DNA of 54,858 bases from Clostridiales bacterium. Lineage in GTDB: Bacteria > Bacillota > Clostridia > Christensenellales > QALW01. The translations under genes and the position numbers were made by a program. Where the stretch lies: assembly GCA_015069575.1 (NCBI GenBank), contig SVIH01000004.1:1-54858 (forward strand), given 5' to 3'. How positions within the stretch are numbered: position 1 is the first letter of the stretch; the number at the start of each line of letters is the position of its first letter. The notes under the pieces were generated by a model. It saw nothing but the letters and a program-made list of their open reading frames with translations, was not told where the DNA came from and did not search any database. Of the stretch, positions 25,069 through 34,300 are shown one piece after another.

Positions 25069-26100
25069 TTAAGGTTTACACATTCCGCAAGGAGTGTAAC
25101 CATTATTTATTGCTTCTTCCCTTGAATCAAGAATAACTCTGTTTTCTTCTTTCGGCAAACTTTTGCAGCCATTTACATGGAATTTCTTTGAGTTTTTGTT
25201 ACCGATATACCCTGTAGGCTGAAGTGCAGGCGTTGCTGTTTCACCTTCAACCGTTTGTGTTACATCGCCATATTTTACGGTTATATTTTCACCATCAGTA
25301 GAAATCAGTATCGTGCCAAGTTTATCTGTTCTTAAAACAGTTGCATCTGCTTGCAAAAGCCTTTCTGTTACCTGATTGTGCGGGTGCCCGTAAGTGTTAT
25401 CTTTGCCACAGGAAATCACAGCAAACTGTGGAAGCACCGTTCTTAAAAAGTAATAACTTGATGATGTGTTTGAACCATGGTGCCCAACCTTTAAAACATC
25501 TGCCTTAATATCTGCGCCACTATCAACAATACGCGATTCCACATCATGTTCAGCATCGCCTGTAAAAAGATATGTAATCTTTCCAAATTTCAATGTGAAA
25601 ACTATGCTTGTGTTGTTAGTATCTTCTTTAGAAGAATCCGTTGCCCACACAACATTAATTAAAGCGCTTCCTAAATTAAAGGTTTCGCCTTTTTTGCAAA
25701 TAGAAATACCGCATTGCCTGTCTGAAGCATCTTTAAATTCTTCAAAACAAACAGAATCATAATCCTTTACAGGAGAATATATTTTATTAACTGTAAAATT
25801 ATCTATAATAGCACCGAGCCCGCCAATATGGTCTTCGTGGGCGTGAGTTGCCACAACCACATCGATAGTGTTTATCTTTTTGCTTTTTATAAAGGAAATA
25901 ACATCAGGGCCGTCAGCAACATTTCCGCCATCAACAAGCATAGCGTGTTCGCCCTGAATTATCAAAGCACAGTCCGCTTGCCCAACATCAATAAAATAAA
26001 CCTGTAAAACGCCTTCAACGTTTGGGGATTCTTCTTGTGGGGTACAGGCGCAACAGAAAATAAGCAAGAAGGCTAAAAGTAATGCTAAAAACTTTTTCAT
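25069..26100 (-). CDS. Lipoprotein metallo-beta-lactamase-fold hydrolase (ComEC C-terminal-like)
   Basis: 343 aa. A lipoprotein signal ends in a cysteine-rich CCAC box near residue 20. The MBL fold has the metal motif THAHEDHIGG (about residue 93) and later GDAEHDVESR, HHGSNTSSSYYF and SCGKDNTYGHPH; it matches the extracellular ComEC/Rec2-like nuclease branch. A C-terminal extension (about 300-343) contains 'FHVNGCKSLPKE' and YTPCGMCKP, resembling the short cysteine-containing domain often attached to such lipoproteins. DNA or nucleotide hydrolysis outside the membrane is plausible. AGGAGG ribosome site 7 nt before ATG; gene spacing to the orphan ParA is 19 bp. Confidence 0.88.
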   Translation of the reverse strand: MKKFLALLLAFLLIFCCACTPQEESPNVEGVLQVYFIDVGQADCALIIQGEHAMLVDGGNVADGPDVISFIKSKKINTIDVVVATHAHEDHIGGLGAIIDNFTVNKIYSPVKDYDSVCFEEFKDASDRQCGISICKKGETFNLGSALINVVWATDSSKEDTNNTSIVFTLKFGKITYLFTGDAEHDVESRIVDSGADIKADVLKVGHHGSNTSSSYYFLRTVLPQFAVISCGKDNTYGHPHNQVTERLLQADATVLRTDKLGTILISTDGENITVKYGDVTQTVEGETATPALQPTGYIGNKNSKKFHVNGCKSLPKEENRVILDSREEAINNGYTPCGMCKP

Positions 26101-26186
26101 ATAACTGCCTCCTATCATATAATATTATTGTACCATATATTGATATATTTTTCCACAATATTTTTCATAAAAACACTATATATAAA

Positions 26187-26212
26187 AAAAGCACCGCGTT
26201 TGCGGTGCTTTT
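26187..26212 (-). terminator. Terminator of tuf copy 1
   Basis: AAAAGCACCGC / GCGGTGCTTTT, 11-bp stem with a GTTT loop, then T-tract on the minus strand. Identical to that of tuf copy 2. Confidence 0.9.
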
Positions 26213-26228
26213 AATCTGTAATTTTTAA

Positions 26229-27440
26229 TTACTTAATGATTGAGCTTACGATACCTGCGCCTACTGTTCTGCCGCCTTCACGGATAGCGAAGTGGAGACC
26301 TTCTTCAATAGCAATTTCAGTAATTAATGCGATGCTCATTGTGATGTTATCGCCAGGCATTACCATTTCTACGCCTTCAGGAAGGCTTACTACGCCTGTA
26401 ACGTCTGTTGTTCTGAAATAGAACTGTGGTCTGTAGCCGTTAAGGAAAGGAGTATGACGTCCGCCTTCTTCCTTCTTAAGAACGTATACTTCGCCCTTGA
26501 ATTCTGTATGGGGGTTGATTGTGCCGGGTTTGCAAAGAACCTGACCTCTTTCGATTTCGTCTCTCTGGATACCACGAAGAAGTACACCGATGTTATCACC
26601 AGCCTGTGCTTCATCAAGAAGCTTTCTGAACATTTCAACACCTGTTACTACTGTGCTTCTCTTTTCTTCGGTAAGACCAACGATTTCTACTGTATCCTGA
26701 ACTTTAATTGTTCCTCTTTCTACTCTACCGGTAGCAACTGTACCACGACCGGTGATTGAGAAAACGTCTTCAACAGGCATAAGGAAGGGTTTGTCTGTTG
26801 CTCTTTCAGGTGTAGGAATGTAGCTATCTACTGCATCCATAAGTTCAAAGATTGCTTTGCACCAATCATTTGCCTTAACATCTTCGCCCTTCTGTGCTGC
26901 TTCAAGAGCCTGGAATGCTGAACCTTTGATGATCGGAATGTCATCTCCGGGGAATTCATATTCTGAAAGCATTTCACGGATATCCATTTCAACGAGTTCA
27001 AGAAGTTCTTCGTCGTCAACAAGGTCTGTCTTGTTCATAAATACTACGATGTAGGGAACGCCTACCTGTCGAGCAAGAAGAATGTGTTCTCTTGTCTGAG
27101 GCATGGGGCCGTCTGATGATGCTACTACAAGGATTGCACCGTCCATCTGTGCTGCACCTGTGATCATGTTTTTAACATAGTCAGCGTGGCCGGGGCAGTC
27201 AACGTGTGCATAGTGTCTTGATTCGGTTTCATACTCAACGTGTGATGTGTTGATTGTGATTCCTCTTTCCTTTTCTTCAGGTGCTTTATCAATAGCGTCA
27301 TATGCCATTGCTTCTGCGCCACCTACTTTGGAAAGGCAGGTTGTGATTGCTGCTGTAAGGGTTGTTTTACCGTGGTCAACGTGACCGATGGTTCCGATGT
27401 TTACATGGGGTTTAGTTCTTTCAAACTTACTCTTTGCCAT
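26229..27440 (-). CDS. tuf: Elongation factor Tu, copy 1
   Basis: 403 aa, delivers aminoacyl-tRNA to the ribosome. G1 [10 protein letters not shown], switch I RGITI, G3 DCPGHADY and G4 NKTD are present, and domains II and III are complete. Protein identical to the copy at 53634-54845. This copy stands alone: no fusA is upstream, it has its own promoter, and the flanking genes (an MBL lipoprotein and a nucleoside ABC permease) are unrelated to translation. AGGAGG ribosome site in a leader that differs from copy 2. Confidence 0.98.
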   Translation of the reverse strand: MAKSKFERTKPHVNIGTIGHVDHGKTTLTAAITTCLSKVGGAEAMAYDAIDKAPEEKERGITINTSHVEYETESRHYAHVDCPGHADYVKNMITGAAQMDGAILVVASSDGPMPQTREHILLARQVGVPYIVVFMNKTDLVDDEELLELVEMDIREMLSEYEFPGDDIPIIKGSAFQALEAAQKGEDVKANDWCKAIFELMDAVDSYIPTPERATDKPFLMPVEDVFSITGRGTVATGRVERGTIKVQDTVEIVGLTEEKRSTVVTGVEMFRKLLDEAQAGDNIGVLLRGIQRDEIERGQVLCKPGTINPHTEFKGEVYVLKKEEGGRHTPFLNGYRPQFYFRTTDVTGVVSLPEGVEMVMPGDNITMSIALITEIAIEEGLHFAIREGGRTVGAGIVSSIIK

Positions 27441-27518
27441 TTAAAAAAATCCTCCTACAAAAAATTAATAAATTTTGTCCCGTTATTTCCAAATATTTGA
27501 AAATTTTAGGTTAATTCT

Positions 27519-27547
27519 ATTTTATAATATTTAATATCCTTTGTCAA
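27519..27547 (-). promoter_or_regulatory. Promoter of tuf copy 1
   Basis: Minus strand: TTGACA (27542-27547), 17-bp spacer, TAAAAT (27519-27524); the leader is about 70 nt. Confidence 0.75.
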
Positions 27548-27598
27548 ACAAAACTTATATTTTGCCTGTTTCTAATGCAATTTTTGCCGCTTTTTTTG

Positions 27599-28588
27599 TT
27601 ATCTTTCTTCGCGGAAATAGTTGATGCCAAGGCTTGCGGGCGGCTGATGCTCTCTTTTTTTACGCATACTTGTAATTACAAGCACAATTATCGTTACAAC
27701 ATAAGGAAGCATTTTAAAAAGTTCCTGTGTTTCTGTACCAAGACCTTGTATATAGTTGTTTGCATTACAAAGTGCGCCAAACAAGAACGAACCTATAATT
27801 GCCATTGATGGTTTCCACAATGCAAAAATAACAAGGGCAATAGCCATCCAACCGCGGTCACCAAATGCGTTATTTGACCATACTCCGCTTGCATAAGCAA
27901 AAACATACTGAAGTCCACCAAGACCTGCAATAGCGCTGCCGATACATGTGGAAACATATCTGTATTTTGTAACATTTATACCCGCAGCATCTGCGGTTGC
28001 AGGGTTTTCACCTACTGCACGAAGATTAAGGCCAACACGCGTTTTGTTAAGTACAAAAGCAACTATAATGGCAATAATTATCGCAAAATAAGTTAAGAAA
28101 TCATGTGAGAACAACAATTCGCCTACCCAGCCAAGTTTATCTGCAAACGGAAGTTTTGTTGCAAAAAACGAACTTGTTTTGGTTAATGCGATGGAAGGTA
28201 ATTCGCTTTTTGTGATATTAATAAGCGATGCGCCAAGAAAGTTTCCTAATCCAACGCCAAATGTTGTAAGCGCAAGACCTGTAACATTCTGATTTGCGTG
28301 AAGGGTCACAGTTAAGAAACTGTAGATAAGCCCCATTAAACTTGCACCAATAATTGTGCACAAAAGCGGAATCAATATTGCTAAAATAGCTGACATATTT
28401 GCAATATCGTTACCACATGCGTTTTCGTAAAGGAATGAACCTACAACGCCACTTATTGCGCCAACATACATAATGCCGGGAATACCAAGGTTAAGATGCC
28501 CTGATTTTTCGGTAACAATTTCACCTGTTGAGCCGTAAAGAAGCGGTGTTCCAAGAAGGATTGCACGGCATATAAACTGAACTATCAT
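27599..28588 (-). CDS. Nucleoside ABC transporter permease 2 (NupQ/YufQ-like)
   Basis: 329 aa, BPD_transp_2-type permease with about eight to ten membrane segments. N-terminal 'GTPLLYGSTGEIVTEKSG', then HLNLGIPGIMYVGAI and 'GLNLRAVGENPATADAAGIN', are typical of the second permease in BMP-dependent nucleoside importers. Its ATG overlaps the first permease stop (ATGA). Last gene of the locus; no strong terminator is seen between it and the tuf promoter. The charged MRKKREHQP tail is cytoplasmic. Confidence 0.9.
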   Translation of the reverse strand: MIVQFICRAILLGTPLLYGSTGEIVTEKSGHLNLGIPGIMYVGAISGVVGSFLYENACGNDIANMSAILAILIPLLCTIIGASLMGLIYSFLTVTLHANQNVTGLALTTFGVGLGNFLGASLINITKSELPSIALTKTSSFFATKLPFADKLGWVGELLFSHDFLTYFAIIIAIIVAFVLNKTRVGLNLRAVGENPATADAAGINVTKYRYVSTCIGSAIAGLGGLQYVFAYASGVWSNNAFGDRGWMAIALVIFALWKPSMAIIGSFLFGALCNANNYIQGLGTETQELFKMLPYVVTIIVLVITSMRKKREHQPPASLGINYFREER

Positions 28589-29694
28589 GCTTTATCCTCC
28601 TTTTTGTTTTTGCGAAATTTAATTGAATACTGAATAAAAAATTCACAGCCAACAAGCATAAGAATTACTAATCCAACCATAATTTCTGAAAATGATGAGT
28701 TAAGATAAGCGGTATCTGCAACCTTTGCAACGCCTATTCTTAAAAATACTACCAAGGCAGTCATTATAGCCATAATGAACGGGTTAAACTGTCCAAGCCA
28801 GGACATTAAAATTGCGGTAAAGCCTTGTCCGCCAACAAGATTGGTGTTTATGCTATGGTCAGTACCGGCAACAAGAAGCATACCTGTAACGCCACAAAGA
28901 GCGCCTGAAATTATCATTGTGCGAATGATAACCTTTTTAACGTTTATACCAACGTATCTGGCAGTATTTTGGCTTTCACCAACAACAGAAATTTCATAGC
29001 CCTGCTTACTGTATTTAAGATAAATATACATCAGCACCGTAATTACTGCAACAATTATGATGTTCACAAAATAATCGTTACCTGCTACCGAAGGGAAGTT
29101 ACCTGCTTTTACAGGGTTAATAACGTTTGAGCCGCCACCTTCAACATAAACGTAATAGGCAATTATCTGCGTTGCGATATAGTTCATCATTAAAGTAAAC
29201 AGCGTTTCGTTGGTGTTAAATATCGCTTTAAATATAGCGGGAATAATACCCCATATTGCACCTGCCAAAATACTTGTTACTGCAATAACTAAAATCAAAA
29301 CGCCGTAAGGAAGCTTATCGCCAAACTCAATCATACAATAGATTGATGCAAGGCCGCCAATCAGCGCCTGTCCTTCTGCACCGCAGTTCCAGAACTTCAT
29401 TTTAAAAGCAGGGGTAAGGGCTAATGCAAGACTTAAAAGAATTGCGATTTCTTGCAAATACTTCCAAAGCATAGCAGGTTTTCCTTCAAAAACCCTGCCG
29501 AACACGCCTCTGAACATTATCTGGTAAGTTTGTCCAAAGTCTTTTTTGGAAACAATCATTGAAAGAATTCCAACTAATAAAAAGGCAATTACTATTGTGG
29601 CAATACGGATAAGCCACGCTTTTAAAGGAGATAATTCATCCCGTTTAACAATACGGAAAAGAGGCTCACTATGTGTCTTAATATTTTTAGCCAT
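28585..29694 (-). CDS. Nucleoside ABC transporter permease 1 (NupP/YufP-like)
   Basis: 369 aa. Multiple hydrophobic segments begin at about residue 28. 'KMKFWNCGAEGQALIGGLAS' and 'NTNETLFTLMMNYIATQI' are hallmarks of this permease type, with 'GINVKKVIIRTMIISGALCG' as the probable cytoplasmic coupling region contacting the ATPase. Forms the channel with the NupQ-like partner. Overlaps the ATPase gene by 8 bp and the next permease by 4 bp, so translation of all three is coupled. Confidence 0.9.
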   Translation of the reverse strand: MAKNIKTHSEPLFRIVKRDELSPLKAWLIRIATIVIAFLLVGILSMIVSKKDFGQTYQIMFRGVFGRVFEGKPAMLWKYLQEIAILLSLALALTPAFKMKFWNCGAEGQALIGGLASIYCMIEFGDKLPYGVLILVIAVTSILAGAIWGIIPAIFKAIFNTNETLFTLMMNYIATQIIAYYVYVEGGGSNVINPVKAGNFPSVAGNDYFVNIIIVAVITVLMYIYLKYSKQGYEISVVGESQNTARYVGINVKKVIIRTMIISGALCGVTGMLLVAGTDHSINTNLVGGQGFTAILMSWLGQFNPFIMAIMTALVVFLRIGVAKVADTAYLNSSFSEIMVGLVILMLVGCEFFIQYSIKFRKNKKEDKA

Positions 29695-31231
29695 TATTAT
29701 TCTCCTTTCCTTCTTCTTGGGATTTGGTCATCAAAAGACCAACCTCTTCTTTTGTGGTATTTCGCGCATCAACGATGCCTGTAACTCTGCCTGAGCCAAT
29801 AACGAGAATGCGATCGCAAAGTTCAAGTAAAACGTCAAGGTCTTCGCCAACAAAGATAACTGCAACACCATTTTCCTTTTGCTCATTCAAAAGATTATAA
29901 ATGGTGTACGATGAGTTAATATCAAGACCGCGAACGGGATAAGCCGCCATTAAAACGGTAGGCGCTGCGGCGATTTCCCTGCCAACAAGAACCTTTTGAA
30001 CGTTACCGCCTGAAAGCCTACGTACAGGTGTGTTGGCACTGGGTGTAACAACCTCTAACCTTGAAATAATATCTTCGGCAAGGTTTTTAGGCTGTTTTCT
30101 TTCTAAAAACATTGATTTGCCCTTGCGGTAACTGCGAAGCATCATATTATCAACGATATCCATATTACCAACAAGACCCATACCAAGTCTATCTTCTGGG
30201 ACAAAGGAAAGACGAACTCCCATTTCCCTGATCTGTAAAGGTGTTTTATCCCTTAAATTTTCTTCTTCGTTTGTTTTAGGATCAATATAGGTTATTTCGC
30301 CCGAAGCAAGATGCTGTAAGCCTGCAATAGCTTCTAAAAGCTCTCTCTGACCTGAGCCTGCAATACCTGCAATACCTAAAATTTCACCTGATTTTGCAGT
30401 AAAGGAAACGTTTTCAAGTACGTTTGCGCCTTCACGGTTTTTACAAATAAGATTGTTTATTTTAAGACGTTCAACTGTGTTTTTAGGCTCACTTCTTTGG
30501 ATGTTAAGGCTGATTTTTTTACCAACCATCATTTCGGTAAGCTGACTTTCGTTTGTTTCCTTCGTGTTTACCGTACCAACATATTCGCCTTTTCGTAAAA
30601 CTGCAACTCTATCAGAAAGTGAAAGAACTTCGTGCAATTTATGAGTGATAATAATAATACATTTTCCATTATCACGCATACGGCGTAAAACATTAAAGAG
30701 TTTTTCCGTTTCTTGCGGGGTTAAAACTGCGGTAGGTTCATCAAGAATAAGAATGTCTGCACCGCGATAAAGCACTTTTATAATTTCAACAGTCTGCTTT
30801 TCAGAAACGGACATAGTGTATATCTTTTTATCAGGAACAAGCTCAAATCCATACTGAGATGTTATTTTTTTAATTTCTTCTGTGGAATTTTTAAGGTTAT
30901 ATTTACCATCTTCAATTCCGAGAACGATATTTTCCGCAGCAGAAAACACGTCAACAAGTTTAAAATGTTGATGTATCATACCGATTTTATAATCAAAGGC
31001 ATCCTTAGGTGAAGCAATAACCACTTCTTTTCCATCAATGAAAATCTGTCCTTCATCAGGAAAATAGATGCCGGAAATCATATTCATTAAAGTGGTTTTG
31101 CCGCTTCCGTTTTCACCTAAAACAGAAAGAATCTCACCACGGTACGCAGTAAGATTAACGTTTTTGTTGGCAACTACCTTGCCAAACCTTTTTGTTATAT
31201 TTTTAAATTCAATAGCAGGTTGTTTATTCAC
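29687..31231 (-). CDS. Nucleoside ABC transporter ATPase, two-domain (NupO/YufO-like)
   Basis: 514 aa with two ABC domains in tandem, as in sugar (RbsA) and nucleoside importers. Domain 1: Walker A GENGSGKT at about residue 39, ILILDEPTAVLTPQE as Walker B, signature MSVSEKQ. Domain 2: degenerate Walker A GIAGSGQ, signature LSGGNVQKVLVGREI, and a degenerate Walker B. The asymmetry, with one active site weakened, is normal in this family. GTG start at 31231 with GGAGG 6 nt upstream. A hairpin separates it from the binding-protein gene. Confidence 0.92.
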   Translation of the reverse strand: MNKQPAIEFKNITKRFGKVVANKNVNLTAYRGEILSVLGENGSGKTTLMNMISGIYFPDEGQIFIDGKEVVIASPKDAFDYKIGMIHQHFKLVDVFSAAENIVLGIEDGKYNLKNSTEEIKKITSQYGFELVPDKKIYTMSVSEKQTVEIIKVLYRGADILILDEPTAVLTPQETEKLFNVLRRMRDNGKCIIIITHKLHEVLSLSDRVAVLRKGEYVGTVNTKETNESQLTEMMVGKKISLNIQRSEPKNTVERLKINNLICKNREGANVLENVSFTAKSGEILGIAGIAGSGQRELLEAIAGLQHLASGEITYIDPKTNEEENLRDKTPLQIREMGVRLSFVPEDRLGMGLVGNMDIVDNMMLRSYRKGKSMFLERKQPKNLAEDIISRLEVVTPSANTPVRRLSGGNVQKVLVGREIAAAPTVLMAAYPVRGLDINSSYTIYNLLNEQKENGVAVIFVGEDLDVLLELCDRILVIGSGRVTGIVDARNTTKEEVGLLMTKSQEEGKENNNG

Positions 31232-31296
31232 GTCAAACCTCCGTCTAATTTAACTTTGAAGGAACCGCCAATTAAATTGACAATTTCTTCAAAATT

Positions 31297-31330
31297 AATC
31301 TGAGGCGAGGGGATACCCTCGTCTCAGATT
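31297..31330 (-). terminator. Long intra-operon hairpin after the binding-protein gene
   Basis: 15-position stem (AATCTGAG.CGAGGG and complement, one A-C mismatch on the transcribed strand) with a 4-nt loop and no long T-tract. It lies between the stop of the BMP lipoprotein gene and the ATPase gene. It probably stabilises the upstream mRNA and partly terminates, so that binding protein exceeds transporter. Confidence 0.7.
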
Positions 31331-31343
31331 TAAAAAGTATTTA

Positions 31344-32546
31344 TTATTCGCCGTAGTTTCTGTCAAGAAGATTGATACCATCAATTTCAACGTTGAAATA
31401 AGGTGCGCTACGATGCTTGGATTCATAGAAAACGCCGTTTTCAATAACTTCTGTATCAGGAGTGAAAGCGTCATCAGTATCAACATCAGCCTTGTAGCTT
31501 GTAAGTTTTTCATTCTTAACTGTGAAGTTAGCAGTATCAAAAACATTGATTGTGCCATCAAGAAGCTTAGCCTTAACATCAGCAAGTTTTTCTGCTGTGC
31601 CTGCAGCTGCAGCTTTAGTATTGATGTCAGTAAGAACTACTGAACCTGTCTGAATAGTACCTGTCCAGTCAGCTTCAATCTGAACGCCATCCTGAACGCA
31701 CTTAATCATGTGTTTGAAGTAAGGTGTCCAGTCAATTCTTGAAGAAACGATGAATGTGTTGGGGCAAGCAGCAACTGTTGAACCGTTGTAGGAAACGTTA
31801 GGAACGTTCTTTTCTTCGCAAGCTGTGGGAGCACCCATTGAGTCAGCGTGCTGTGAAATAAGAACACAACCGTTGTTGATAAGAGCGTTTGCAGCTTCTT
31901 TTTCCTTTGTTTCATCATACCAGGAGCCTGTGAACTTAACGTCCATTGTAACTGTTGGGCAAACTGACTTTGCGCCAAGATAGAATGATGTGTAGCCTGA
32001 AATAACTTCAGCAAATGTAAATGCGCCAACATAGCCCATCTTTGCCTTATCAGCAGTGATCTTATTGTTAGCGATCATTTCGTTAAGCTTTAAGCCTGCT
32101 GCAACACCTGCAAGGTAACGGCCTTCATAAATTGAAGCAAATGCATTGTGGAAGTTTGCAAGATCTGCAGTGTGTGCCTGAGTACCAGTTGCATGGCAGA
32201 ACTGAACATCAGTATACTTCTGAGCTGCTTCAATAAGGAATGATTCGTGTCCAAAGCTGTCTGCGAAGATAATGTCGCAGCCTTCAACTTCTATAAGTTC
32301 AACTGCAGCATCATAGCACTTTTTGGATTCGGGAATCTGTGTCTTCTGTGCGTATTCAACGCCCATTTCCTCACAAGCCTTCTTGGCTGCATCCATGAAG
32401 TTCTTGTCATAAGTTGACTGTTCATCGTGAAGGAAGATAAAACCAACTTTAAGGGTTTCTTTTTCTTCTTCGCCGCAAGCAGTAAATACTGCTGCCATCA
32501 TGATTACTGCAAGAACGATTGCGAGAATTCTTTTGAGATTTTTCAT
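31344..32546 (-). CDS. BMP-family substrate-binding lipoprotein (purine nucleoside-binding)
   Basis: 400 aa. The ATG at 32546 has AGGAG 8 nt upstream and opens into a lipoprotein signal ending VFTACG, which is why the 108-bp upstream extension is rejected. The BMP/PnrA fold begins at KVGFIFLHDEQSTYDKNF and includes 'FADSFGHESFLIEAAQKY', 'FCHATGTQAHTADLANF' and 'YEGRYLAGVAAGLK'. Family members capture purine nucleosides outside the membrane. It follows xpt and precedes the ATPase and permeases, matching a nucleoside uptake role. Confidence 0.93.
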   Translation of the reverse strand: MKNLKRILAIVLAVIMMAAVFTACGEEEKETLKVGFIFLHDEQSTYDKNFMDAAKKACEEMGVEYAQKTQIPESKKCYDAAVELIEVEGCDIIFADSFGHESFLIEAAQKYTDVQFCHATGTQAHTADLANFHNAFASIYEGRYLAGVAAGLKLNEMIANNKITADKAKMGYVGAFTFAEVISGYTSFYLGAKSVCPTVTMDVKFTGSWYDETKEKEAANALINNGCVLISQHADSMGAPTACEEKNVPNVSYNGSTVAACPNTFIVSSRIDWTPYFKHMIKCVQDGVQIEADWTGTIQTGSVVLTDINTKAAAAGTAEKLADVKAKLLDGTINVFDTANFTVKNEKLTSYKADVDTDDAFTPDTEVIENGVFYESKHRSAPYFNVEIDGINLLDRNYGE

Positions 32547-32598
32547 AATACTTTTCTCCTTTTTTATTTTTGTAATATTCAACAGTTTAAAACTGTTA

Positions 32599-33171
32599 TT
32601 ACCTGAAAGTAATTTTACCGTTATCCATATTTTCAACGATAGCAAGAGATTCAACCCTTAATCCCTGTTCTCTTAACTTATCGCCGCCGCCCTGAAAACC
32701 TTTTTCAACTGCGATGCCTACTCCCACAAGTTTTGCGTCCGCTTGCTTAATTATATCCATAAGCCCATTGACTGCTTCGCCGTTTGCCAAAAAGTCATCA
32801 ACAATTAAGATAACATCATCTTTAGAAATAAATTCTTTATTTATAGTAACCTCGTATTCCCTGTTATGAGTAAAGGAAAAAATTTTAGCAGCATAAAAAT
32901 CTTCACCGCGTTTAAGTGTTTTGTGTTTTTTGCCAAACACTACAGGAACATTACCCATATTTTGCGAAGCAACACATGCTAGCGCAATACCTGAAGATTC
33001 AACAGTTAAAATCTTGTTTACGCCCAAATCTTTAAAAAGAAACGCAAATTCCTTGCCTATTTCGTTTAAAAGCCTAATATCTAACTGCTGATTCAAAAAT
33101 CCATCAACTTTAAGAATATTGCCAGGAAGAACCTTGCCTTCATTAAGTATTTTATCCTTTAATAACTGCAT
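32599..33171 (-). CDS. xpt: Xanthine phosphoribosyltransferase
   Basis: 190 aa. Converts xanthine plus PRPP to XMP. 'NQQLDIRLLNEIGKEFAFLF', VESSGIALAC, 'PVVFGKKHKTLK' and the PRPP-binding loop VDDFLANGEAVNG match the Xpt family. Placed first in the purine uptake locus, 52 bp upstream of the binding protein gene, so imported nucleosides, once cleaved, could feed base salvage. The promoter is immediately upstream and no purine riboswitch is seen. Confidence 0.95.
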   Translation of the reverse strand: MQLLKDKILNEGKVLPGNILKVDGFLNQQLDIRLLNEIGKEFAFLFKDLGVNKILTVESSGIALACVASQNMGNVPVVFGKKHKTLKRGEDFYAAKIFSFTHNREYEVTINKEFISKDDVILIVDDFLANGEAVNGLMDIIKQADAKLVGVGIAVEKGFQGGGDKLREQGLRVESLAIVENMDNGKITFR

Positions 33172-33199
33172 ATAAAACCTCTACTTAACATATATAAAT

Positions 33200-33228
33200 A
33201 TAGTACCACAAAACACCGTCAAATTCAA
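33200..33228 (-). promoter_or_regulatory. Promoter of xpt and the nucleoside uptake genes
   Basis: Minus strand: TTGAAT (33223-33228), 17-bp spacer, TACTAT (33200-33205); about 25-30 nt leader. Confidence 0.55.
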
Positions 33229-33263
33229 GTATTTTTTACAAAATTTTCACATAACAAAACAAA

Positions 33264-33288
33264 AAATGCCGATGCAAAATCGGCATTT
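33264..33288 (-). terminator. Terminator of the P-loop-thrC-trpS unit
   Basis: AAATGCCGAT / ATCGGCATTT, 10-bp stem with a 5-nt loop, followed on the minus strand by a T-tract. Confidence 0.88.
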
Positions 33289-33294
33289 CAAAAA

Positions 33295-34299
33295 TTATAA
33301 TTTTTTTGATGCAAGGCCCATTTTTCTTTGAACTTTTGCCAGAGTTTTATTGGCTGTATAACTTGCCTTTTCGGCACCTATTGTAAAGCATTTTTCCATA
33401 TATGCCTTATCCTGCATGATGTGTTTGAAATTATCCTGAATAGGTTTGATAGTTTCAACAACAGCTTCGCCAACAGCCTTTTTGAAATCGCCGTAGCCTT
33501 TAAATTCAAAGTCCTTTTCAATTTGTTCAATGTTTTTGCCTGTGCAGGCAGAATAAATCTCAATAAGATTTGTAATTCCGGGCTTATTTACTATATCGTG
33601 CCTGATTTGATTATCAGAATCAGTAACTGCACGGGCAAATTTTTTCATTACAACATCAGGCTCATTTAAGATAGAAACAAAAGCGTTTACGTTTTCACTG
33701 CTTTTGCTCATTTTACTTAAAGGATCCTGCAAGCTCATAATTCGCGCGCCGTTTTTCTGAATATAAGGTTCAGGCACAGTAAAGGTGGGGCTGTATGCAT
33801 TATTAAAGCGGATAGCAAGATCACGGGCAAGTTCAAGATGCTGTTTCTGGTCAGCGCCAACGGGAACAAGATCTGTGTTATAAAGCAAAATATCCGCCGC
33901 CATTAAAACAGGATAACTTAGAAGACCTAAACCCACATTTGCACCTGCTTTTTTACTTTTTTCCTTAAACTGAGTCATACGGCTCATTTCACCCATATAG
34001 GTGTTGCAGGTTAAAAGCCACGAAAGTTCACTGTGCGCAGGCACGTGAGACTGAAAGAACATTACATTCTTTTCAGGGTCAAGACCGCAAGCTATATACT
34101 GGGCATAAAGCTCAACACAACGCTTTCTTAATTCCTGTGGCGTCTGCTTTACCGTTATTGCGTGAAGATCCACTACGCAAAAATAGCAGTTATAATCATT
34201 TTGAAGTTCTTTCCATGATCTTAACGCACCCAGATAGTTGCCGATAGTTACGCAACCTGAAGGCTGAATTCCTGAAAATATCGTTTTTTTATCTTCCAT
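33295..34299 (-). CDS. trpS: Tryptophanyl-tRNA synthetase
   Basis: 334 aa class Ic synthetase charging tRNA-Trp. The HIGH-type motif is PSGCVTIGNYLGAL near residue 13 and the KMSKS loop is LSKMSKSSEN near 200. 'DLVPVGADQKQHLELARDLA' is the characteristic ATP/Trp-site helix. One nucleotide separates it from the thrC stop and its GGTGA ribosome site lies inside thrC, so expression is coupled to thrC. No T-box leader. Confidence 0.95.
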   Translation of the reverse strand: MEDKKTIFSGIQPSGCVTIGNYLGALRSWKELQNDYNCYFCVVDLHAITVKQTPQELRKRCVELYAQYIACGLDPEKNVMFFQSHVPAHSELSWLLTCNTYMGEMSRMTQFKEKSKKAGANVGLGLLSYPVLMAADILLYNTDLVPVGADQKQHLELARDLAIRFNNAYSPTFTVPEPYIQKNGARIMSLQDPLSKMSKSSENVNAFVSILNEPDVVMKKFARAVTDSDNQIRHDIVNKPGITNLIEIYSACTGKNIEQIEKDFEFKGYGDFKKAVGEAVVETIKPIQDNFKHIMQDKAYMEKCFTIGAEKASYTANKTLAKVQRKMGLASKKL

Positions 34300-34300
34300 T

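Larger units (their letters stand above)
26179..27442 (-). repeat. 1264-bp direct repeat, copy 1 (tuf plus terminator)
   Basis: Matches 53584-54847 at an offset of 27,405 bp. It begins about 50 bp beyond the tuf stop (includes the terminator) and ends 2 bp before the tuf ATG on the upstream side. No difference was seen by eye, and the translated frames on both strands are identical. Confidence 0.9.

Noticed and set aside
26236-27054. Several small ORFs on both strands inside tuf
   Set aside because: They are shadows of a highly biased, conserved gene. They recur unchanged in both tuf copies only because the DNA is identical.
33172-33294. Possible purine riboswitch upstream of xpt
   Set aside because: The conserved purine aptamer core was not found. 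The interval holds only a promoter, a short leader and the trpS terminator.
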